Part shown: piece after piece, positions 59,151 to 64,000 of the stretch
Layout of the letters: every line of letters starts with the position of its first letter
Numbering within the stretch: the stretch's first letter is position 1
Assembly: GCA_028726465.1 (NCBI GenBank)
Contig: JAQYQB010000017.1
Coordinates: 40,557 to 104,556 of the forward strand
Length of the DNA stretch: 64,000 nucleotides
From: Mycobacteriaceae bacterium
GTDB lineage: Bacteria; Actinomycetota; Actinomycetes; Mycobacteriales; Mycobacteriaceae
Reading direction: 5' to 3'
Notes under the pieces: generated by a model
What the model was told of the DNA's origin: nothing
The model's input: only the letters and a program-made list of their open reading frames with translations
The model's database searches: none
Translations under genes and position numbers: made by a program

Positions 59151-59803
59151 GCGTGTGCACCGCCCTTCACTGCGGTCTTAACGGTGACGAGTCCGCCGCG
59201 AGCACCCGGGATAGCACCCTTGATGAGCAGCAGGTTGGACTCGGCATCGATCTTCTGAACCTTCAGGTTTTGCGTGGTAACGCGGTCCTGGCCCATGCGG
59301 CCAGCCATGCGCTTACCCTTGAAGACGCGGCCCGGGGTAGCAGCGCCGCCGATACCGCCGACGCGGCGGTGAGCAGCCTGGTTACCGTGGGCAGCGCCCT
59401 GGCCGGCGAAGCCGTGGCGCTTCATAGCGCCGGCGTAGCCGTGGCCCTTGGTGGTGCCGGTGACATCCACGAAGTCAACGCCTTCGAAGATCTCAACGGT
59501 CACGTCCTGGCCGACCTCGTAAGCGGAGGTGTCGTCCATGCGGATCTCGGCCACGTGGCGACGCGGGGTCACGCCAGCCTTCTTGAAGTGGCCAGCGGCC
59601 GGCTTCTTAGCCTTGCGGGGATCCATGTCGCCGAAGGCGATCTGGATGGCGTTGTAGCCATCGGTTTCTACGGTACGAATCTGGGTGACAACGCACGGCC
59701 CAGCCTCGACGACGGTGACCGGCACAACGCGGTTCTCCTCGTCGAAGACCTGGGTCATGCCGAGCTTGCGGCCCAGAATGCCCTTGATCTCGTTTTCACT
59801 CAT
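59147..59803 (-). CDS. rplC: 50S ribosomal protein L3
   Basis: 218 residues; [13 protein letters not shown] and [14 protein letters not shown] motifs complete. Confidence 0.98.
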   Translation of the reverse strand: MSENEIKGILGRKLGMTQVFDEENRVVPVTVVEAGPCVVTQIRTVETDGYNAIQIAFGDMDPRKAKKPAAGHFKKAGVTPRRHVAEIRMDDTSAYEVGQDVTVEIFEGVDFVDVTGTTKGHGYAGAMKRHGFAGQGAAHGNQAAHRRVGGIGGAATPGRVFKGKRMAGRMGQDRVTTQNLKVQKIDAESNLLLIKGAIPGARGGLVTVKTAVKGGAHA

Positions 59804-59835
59804 TAGTATTTCTCCACCAAAGTTCTATTCGTCGA

Positions 59836-60141
59836 TCACTGAATGTTCACGTCGACACTTGCCGGAAGATCGATGCGCATCAGGGCGTCAACGGTCTTCG
59901 GCGTCGGGTCGAGAATGTCGATCAGGCGCTTGTGGGTGCGCATTTCGAAGTGCTCGCGAGAGTCCTTGTACTTGTGTGGAGAACGAATAACGGCGTATAC
60001 GTTCTTTTCGGTCGGCAGCGGCACCGGGCCAACGACACGGGCACCCGTGCGGGTGACAGTTTCGACGATCTTCTTGGCAGAAGCGTCGATAGCCTCGTGG
60101 TCATAGGCCTTCAGCCGAATGCGGATTTTTTGTCCCGCCAC
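59836..60141 (-). CDS. rpsJ: 30S ribosomal protein S10
   Basis: 101 residues; [19 protein letters not shown], first gene of the S10 operon. GAGAAAGAGGAT precedes the ATG. Confidence 0.98.
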   Translation of the reverse strand: MAGQKIRIRLKAYDHEAIDASAKKIVETVTRTGARVVGPVPLPTEKNVYAVIRSPHKYKDSREHFEMRTHKRLIDILDPTPKTVDALMRIDLPASVDVNIQ

Positions 60142-60831
60142 GCTTATCCTCTTTCTCGCTTTCCCACTTTCACATACCCGGTTCTTCCGGGGCGTGAAGC
60201 GGTGGAAACTTGCTTCTCGATTTCTCTATAACGTTGTCCGGGCCAGGGGCCTGGGCGCAACGCCAGTTGTCTTGACTGCCATGACGACGAAGAAGTGCTC
60301 GGCCTGGCAAAAACAGGCACCGACTTCTTTTCGGGGTACAAGACCCGAAGTCAATTCAAGCTACTCGAGGACGGTTTTCACGCATTACACGTGGCAATCC
60401 GAACCGATTTACTATACTGCCGCTGTTTATTTGCCATGCCCCTTCTCCGGTTCTAATTCTCGGGATGTCTCTGCTCAAACGCGGACCTAGCCCGATCCTT
60501 AGACCTTCGTTAGCACCTGCCAGAGCAGGCCCTATGCGAAAGCGTCATGTTCGCCTTACCAGCGCCAGCGTCTTCCTCCTTCCCTGTGGGAACCCCGCCG
60601 TAGCTAAGTACTGCGGCCCTCCCGTCAGTCCGAAGGACACGCTGCCGTGTTAAAGCAACCCTTGTATTAAAGCACGTAGATTCGCTTTTTCCAAACCACT
60701 GCCCAAACAGTGCCAAAAATCACCTTTAAATAAAGATTTGTCTATCCCCGCATTAATAACGAGCCGGTTCCGCTAAATCTCCGTATACTTTGGGGCGTAA
60801 ATAAAAGCCCATTATTGAAAGGGAAATAGCT
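60142..60831. other. 690-base gap upstream of the S10 operon
   Basis: No ORF supported. Minus strand TTATAG (60226-60231) is a good -10 for rpsJ with a leader of about 80 bases. The middle (60280-60660) has lower GC and many small hairpins, for example GCCTG/CAGGC near 60302-60316, TTCGGG/CCCGAA near 60330, CCTGC-CAGA-GCAGG (60516-60529) and GTCC-GAA-GGAC near 60630. It may encode a small RNA, but no strand or family is clear. Confidence 0.5.
60784..60789 (+). promoter_or_regulatory. Candidate -10 of the Asp23 cluster
   Basis: TATACT at 60784-60789, 42 bases before GTG 60832. Confidence 0.45.
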
Positions 60832-61392
60832 GTGGCTAACAACACCGCAAACTCCGGCAAGAACTCCAACAACAACTCGGCTAACGAGACCAAGACTGAC
60901 GTGACCAAGGTCCAGGATTCCGCTTCCCAGAACGCCCCGGCCCAGAAGGTCGGCGGCGAGGAGGTCTCCCAGCGCAAGGTGAACTCCAACCTGGAGACCG
61001 AGTACGGCACCACCACCATTGACGACGACGTCGTTGCCAAGATCTCCGGCATCGCCGCCCGCGAGGTCTCCGGCGTTTCCGCCCTGGGTGGCGGCGGCGC
61101 CCGCATGCTGGGCTCCATCCGCGAGTCCTTCGGCGCTTCCGAGGACGTCCGCCAGGGCGTGTCCGTTGAGGTTTCCGAGGGCACCGCTTCCGTCGAGGTC
61201 GCCATCATCGCCGAGTACGGCGTGGCCATCCACGAGCTGGCCGAGGCCATCCGCCGCAACATCATGAACGCTGTGGAGCGCATGACTGGTCTGAACGTTG
61301 ACCGCGTCGACGTCATCGTCCACGACGTGAAGCTGCCGGAGGAAGACAACGACGACAACGAGCAGCAGGCCATCGCCGGCAACCAGGCGTAG
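60832..61392 (+). CDS. Asp23/Gls24 family envelope stress protein
   Basis: 186 residues from GTG 60832 (AAAGGGAAATAG before it). Asn/Ser-rich N-terminus then an Asp23 domain (TTIDDDVVAKISGIAAREVSGV to NAVERMTGLNVDRVDVIVHDVKLP). In firmicutes Asp23 is a membrane-tethered alkaline-stress protein held by AmaP; the cluster here contains an AmaP-like gene too. First of six co-directed genes. Confidence 0.92.
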   Translation: MANNTANSGKNSNNNSANETKTDVTKVQDSASQNAPAQKVGGEEVSQRKVNSNLETEYGTTTIDDDVVAKISGIAAREVSGVSALGGGGARMLGSIRESFGASEDVRQGVSVEVSEGTASVEVAIIAEYGVAIHELAEAIRRNIMNAVERMTGLNVDRVDVIVHDVKLPEEDNDDNEQQAIAGNQA

Positions 61393-61398
61393 TAACTC

Positions 61399-61782
61399 AT
61401 GCCCAGCCCCCGTTCTCGCTTCCTCTTAGAGGCAGACCAGGCCCAAGGGCTAGCTGCAGCACTGGAAGGACTTCCCGGCGTCGCCGAGCTTTTCGGCGGA
61501 CGCTTCGGGGAAGTCTCTCTGTATTTCCCGGGTCAACGCATCCCGGGCATCCGTCAACTGCACCAGCGCGACGACACGCAGATCGAAATCCAGGTGGTCG
61601 CGGATCTTTCCCGCACTAAGGATCTCCACGATCTGGCCGACCGCGTGCGCGACAAGGCCCGGGAAACCGTTCCCGAGCTGCAACGCGTCGACGTCCGGAT
61701 CGCTGATGCTGTCCCGAACGCCTCCGCTGTAGCGAACGCGGATTCTTCCGCTGCCCCGTCGGCTACTGGCCCGACCTCGTAG
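61399..61782 (+). CDS. Hypothetical protein of the Asp23 cluster
   Basis: 127 residues. Begins MPSPRSRFLLEADQAQGLAA; contains PGVAELFGGRFGEVSLYFPGQRIPGIR and a DVRIADAV-like end reminiscent of the Asp23 C-terminal strand pattern, then an Ala/Ser-rich tail. It starts six bases after the previous stop. Function unknown. Confidence 0.8.
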   Translation: MPSPRSRFLLEADQAQGLAAALEGLPGVAELFGGRFGEVSLYFPGQRIPGIRQLHQRDDTQIEIQVVADLSRTKDLHDLADRVRDKARETVPELQRVDVRIADAVPNASAVANADSSAAPSATGPTS

Positions 61783-61828
61783 ACGAGCAAACAGCCCGAC
61801 TTCTACTTTCCCAACGAAGGGTAAACCT

Positions 61829-62026
61829 ATGAACAACTACACCACTTACGGCATCGTCGCCGGTGTTGTTTTGGCCTTCGCCATCATTCTGGGCAACCTG
61901 CCCCTGGTGCTGCTCGCGATCTTGTTCGGCGCCATCGGCGGCGTCATCGGCGCACACTTTGATGGCCGCATTAACCTGTCCGAAATCTGGTACAACATCA
62001 TCGGCAAAGACAAGGGCCAAGGCTAA
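61829..62026 (+). CDS. Small two-span membrane protein of the Asp23 cluster (DUF2273-like)
   Basis: 65 residues with two hydrophobic segments (YGIVAGVVLAFAIIL, LPLVLLAILFGAIGGVIG) then HFDGRINLSEIWYNIIG. GAAGGG precedes the ATG. Matches the small membrane partner common in Asp23 operons. Confidence 0.82.
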   Translation: MNNYTTYGIVAGVVLAFAIILGNLPLVLLAILFGAIGGVIGAHFDGRINLSEIWYNIIGKDKGQG

Positions 62027-62946
62027 TGACCGACACCCCGAACAACCCCACTGGGGCCGGGGCGGATAACGCTGGCGCGACGGATATCTCCATCCGCACT
62101 TTCGACAAGTTGGTCACGGCAGCCATCCGTTCCGTGCCCGGAACCTGCGACGTGGACTCGAAGCTCGCCGGTATCGCCGGCCGCGGCTTCCCGCGCGTGC
62201 AAACCCAGGTAGATTCCTACCGCCGCGTCCTCGCGGTGGAGGCTTCCATCGCGGTCACGTGGCCCGCGCCCGTAACCCAGGTGGCCGAGCAGGTTCGTGC
62301 CGCCATCGCGGAGGCCGCGCGCACCTACACGGACTACGAGACCACCCGGGTCAACGTCTCCGTGGGCACCGTGGTCCCGGGCGAGCGCATCGCGCCGACC
62401 AGCGTGGCCGCCCGCCCGCACGCCGCGGCGTTTAGCCCGCAGGTCAACCCGCACCGCATCTGGCAGCCGGAGACGGTACGCGGCATCGACAAGCTCGCGG
62501 AGATCCACTCCCCGGAGCCGGTCCGCCTGCGGTCCATCGACGCCGGCCGCGAGCCGGAGGTGCGTTCCGTGTCCGCGGACGCCTCCCCGTTCCGCCCGCG
62601 CCAGATTGCACAGCCGCGCGAGGCTCAGGTCACCAGCCCGGTGACCCCGGAGCCGGTTACCCCGCGCTCGGTGCAGTCCCCTGCCCCGGCACGCTTGCGC
62701 GCCCACGGCGAGGCCTTCGAGCACGAACCGCGCCCGGTGCGCACCGCGTCCAGCCAGCCGCTGCGCCGAATCGAGATCCGGCCCGCCAATCCGTCGCCGG
62801 CGCACGTCTACGCGCCCCGCCCGGAGCCGCTGCGCCAGATCGAGGTCACGCCGTTGCAGGTCCGCAGCCCCGAAATCGTCCCGTTCCATAAGCGCCGGAA
62901 GGCGCCTCAGCCGCAACCGCCGAAGGGAGGCTACGATGTCCGCTAA
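62026..62946 (+). CDS. Asp23-domain protein with Pro/Arg-rich tail
   Basis: 306 residues. Residues 18-125 form an Asp23/Gls24 domain (RTFDKLVTAAIRSVPGTCDVD to TTRVNVSVGTVVPG); the rest is a disordered Pro/Arg-rich tail with repeated PEPVRLRS/PRPVRT-like units. Start overlaps the previous stop by one base (TAATG). Confidence 0.85.
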   Translation: MTDTPNNPTGAGADNAGATDISIRTFDKLVTAAIRSVPGTCDVDSKLAGIAGRGFPRVQTQVDSYRRVLAVEASIAVTWPAPVTQVAEQVRAAIAEAARTYTDYETTRVNVSVGTVVPGERIAPTSVAARPHAAAFSPQVNPHRIWQPETVRGIDKLAEIHSPEPVRLRSIDAGREPEVRSVSADASPFRPRQIAQPREAQVTSPVTPEPVTPRSVQSPAPARLRAHGEAFEHEPRPVRTASSQPLRRIEIRPANPSPAHVYAPRPEPLRQIEVTPLQVRSPEIVPFHKRRKAPQPQPPKGGYDVR

Positions 62947-63511
62947 TTCCGACAACCAGGAAATCGTCGGTCAGGGCCAGCAGCCCAAGGCCTCCCCCGC
63001 CGCGCGCGGCTGGGCCATCTTCCTGGGCCTGTTGTTGCTCGCGCTGGCCGTCATGGCCGGCCGGGAGACCTGGCTCGTGGCCACCGACGCCAACGCCAGC
63101 TCCTGGGTCACCCCGGTCACCGACCTGGTGGCGCGGGAGAACCTGGAGACCTGGATGATCTGGGCCGGCGTGGCCGCGGTCGTGGTGGGCCTTATCTTCC
63201 TCATCGTGGCCTTCAAGCCGCGCCGGAAGACCCACATGCGCCTCGAGTCCGAGCGGTCCTCGGTCTGGCTGCGCGCCGTGGACGTGGCCCGCCGCTCCAG
63301 CGCGGTGGCCCGCCAGGTCCCCGGCGTTGCGGCCGCCCGCACCCAGGCCACGGACAAGAACGTCAAGATCACCGTCAACGGCGACACCGAAGACCCGGCG
63401 CTGGCCCCGCGCGTGGAGGAAGCCGTCAGCCAAGCACTGCAGACGCTGGAGTCCACCCCGCGGGTCAGCGTGACCGTCGAGCCGGTCCAGGAGGTCGAAA
63501 CCAATGTCTAG
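62936..63511 (+). CDS. DUF6286-type membrane protein of the Asp23 cluster
   Basis: 191 residues. Two membrane segments (GWAIFLGLLLLALAVMA and MIWAGVAAVVVGLIFLIVAF) and a cytoplasmic C-terminal domain (RSSVWLRAVDVARRSSAVARQVPGV to VSVTVEPVQEV) that resembles Asp23 domains. Overlaps both neighbours (11 and 8 bases). Confidence 0.85.
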   Translation: MSANSDNQEIVGQGQQPKASPAARGWAIFLGLLLLALAVMAGRETWLVATDANASSWVTPVTDLVARENLETWMIWAGVAAVVVGLIFLIVAFKPRRKTHMRLESERSSVWLRAVDVARRSSAVARQVPGVAAARTQATDKNVKITVNGDTEDPALAPRVEEAVSQALQTLESTPRVSVTVEPVQEVETNV

Positions 63512-64000
63512 AGCACTAGCAACCGTTGACCGCCTGCTGTTCTTCCTGCTGGGCGTTATCCTCGTCGTGCTGGGCCTGTGGCCCATCCTGATGCACTTTG
63601 ACGTCAGCTTCGCCAACCAGGCCGCCGAGTGGGTCAACCACGACGTCTGGGGCAGCCTCAGCGAACAGTCCTGGTGGGTCTACGTCTTGGCCGGCACGGC
63701 CGTCGTGGCCTTCATCCTGGGCCTGTGGATCATCGTGGCGAACTCGCGGCCGCACCGCTTCAACAAGCTGACCTCCTCGGCCTCCAACGACGAGGGCCAG
63801 GTGACCATGTCGATGAACCCGATTGCCGGGGGTATCGCCAGCGCCCTGGAAAACCTCGACGGCGTGGAGACCGTGGACCGGCGCGTGACCTACGACCGCA
63901 AGCGGCCGACCATCGCCTACACCGTCATCAGCAGCGCGGAAAAGCCCCTGGCGGACCTGCGCGCAGAGATCGAGCAGTGCGAGAGCGACTTCCGCCTGGC
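63504..64000 (+). CDS. amaP: AmaP-like Asp23 membrane anchor (partial, runs off right edge)
   Basis: 165 codons visible from ATG 63504. Two membrane segments (LLFFLLGVILVVLGLWPI and VYVLAGTAVVAFILGLWIIV) then a cytoplasmic domain (VTMSMNPIAGGIASALENLDG). AmaP anchors Asp23 to the membrane in firmicutes. Confidence 0.8.
   Translation, partial: MSRALATVDRLLFFLLGVILVVLGLWPILMHFDVSFANQAAEWVNHDVWGSLSEQSWWVYVLAGTAVVAFILGLWIIVANSRPHRFNKLTSSASNDEGQVTMSMNPIAGGIASALENLDGVETVDRRVTYDRKRPTIAYTVISSAEKPLADLRAEIEQCESDFRL

Noticed and set aside
60465-60716. Short reading frames in the gap before rpsJ
   Set aside because: No ribosome site, no recognisable sequence, on both strands alike.

Overview
The window is a continuous piece of a high-GC actinobacterial chromosome, almost certainly a Corynebacterium. 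The signs are the Corynebacteriales order of ribosomal protein operons (S10 operon ending at rpsQ, then rplN-rplX-rplE, then an insertion of other genes before rpsH), the infA-rpsM-rpsK-rpsD-rpoA-rplQ-truA block, and an ESX-4 type VII secretion locus beside rplM-rpsI, glmM, glmS, alr and the t6A genes, the order known from mycobacteria. A tuberculostearic-acid type gene pair (17982-20851) narrows the species to one likely to make 10-methyl branched fatty acids. No tRNA, rRNA, CRISPR array or intact insertion sequence is visible.

Layout. 1-5.7 kb: the 5' part of a compact UvrA-like ATPase, groES-groEL1 under a CIRCE operator, and L-serine dehydratase. 5.75-6.78 kb: a low-GC patch with two small membrane proteins. 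6.8-13.2 kb: the tsaD-rimI-tsaB-(secreted protein)-tsaE-alr-glmS run, mixing tRNA modification with cell-wall precursor synthesis. 13.3-17.8 kb: an alpha/beta-hydrolase-like protein without the usual nucleophile serine, a three-gene operon built around a long Pro-Glu/Pro-Lys repeat protein, and glmM. 18-20.9 kb: the branched fatty acid pair. 21-32 kb: rpsI-rplM and ESX-4 (two WXG100 proteins, the Rv3446c-family protein, EccC, EccD, MycP, EccB). 32-41 kb: truA, a probable structured RNA, the alpha operon, an L,D-transpeptidase, map-adk-secY. 41.3-45.2 kb: a two-component system divergent from an ABC exporter whose permease is split by a 23-bp tandem duplication. 45.3-60.1 kb: the spc and S10 ribosomal protein operons, interrupted by formate/molybdenum genes (fdhD, a DUF6457 protein, an FNT channel), a sortase and a probable sortase substrate. 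60.8-64 kb: an Asp23/Gls24 envelope-stress cluster running off the right edge.

How parts work together. GlmS and GlmM give glucosamine-phosphate and Alr gives D-alanine for peptidoglycan; the L,D-transpeptidase and sortase act on the finished wall. EccB, EccC, EccD and MycP form the ESX-4 machine for the EsxT/EsxU-like pair. The strongest new observation is that the three-gene Pro-rich operon at 14188-16344 and the esx pair share an extracytoplasmic-sigma-like promoter (GGGAACCG-N12-GGCAGTCCAA) at 16420-16447 and 23075-23102, and that the first protein of that operon has a YxxxD motif typical of type VII substrates. This suggests one regulon and perhaps an accessory ESX-4 substrate or wall-spanning partner. 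Other points worth a look: a roughly 285-nt + strand RNA candidate at 33185-33470 with three stable tetraloops, genes that seem to start at ATT (map) and ATA (the sortase substrate), and several leaderless transcripts.
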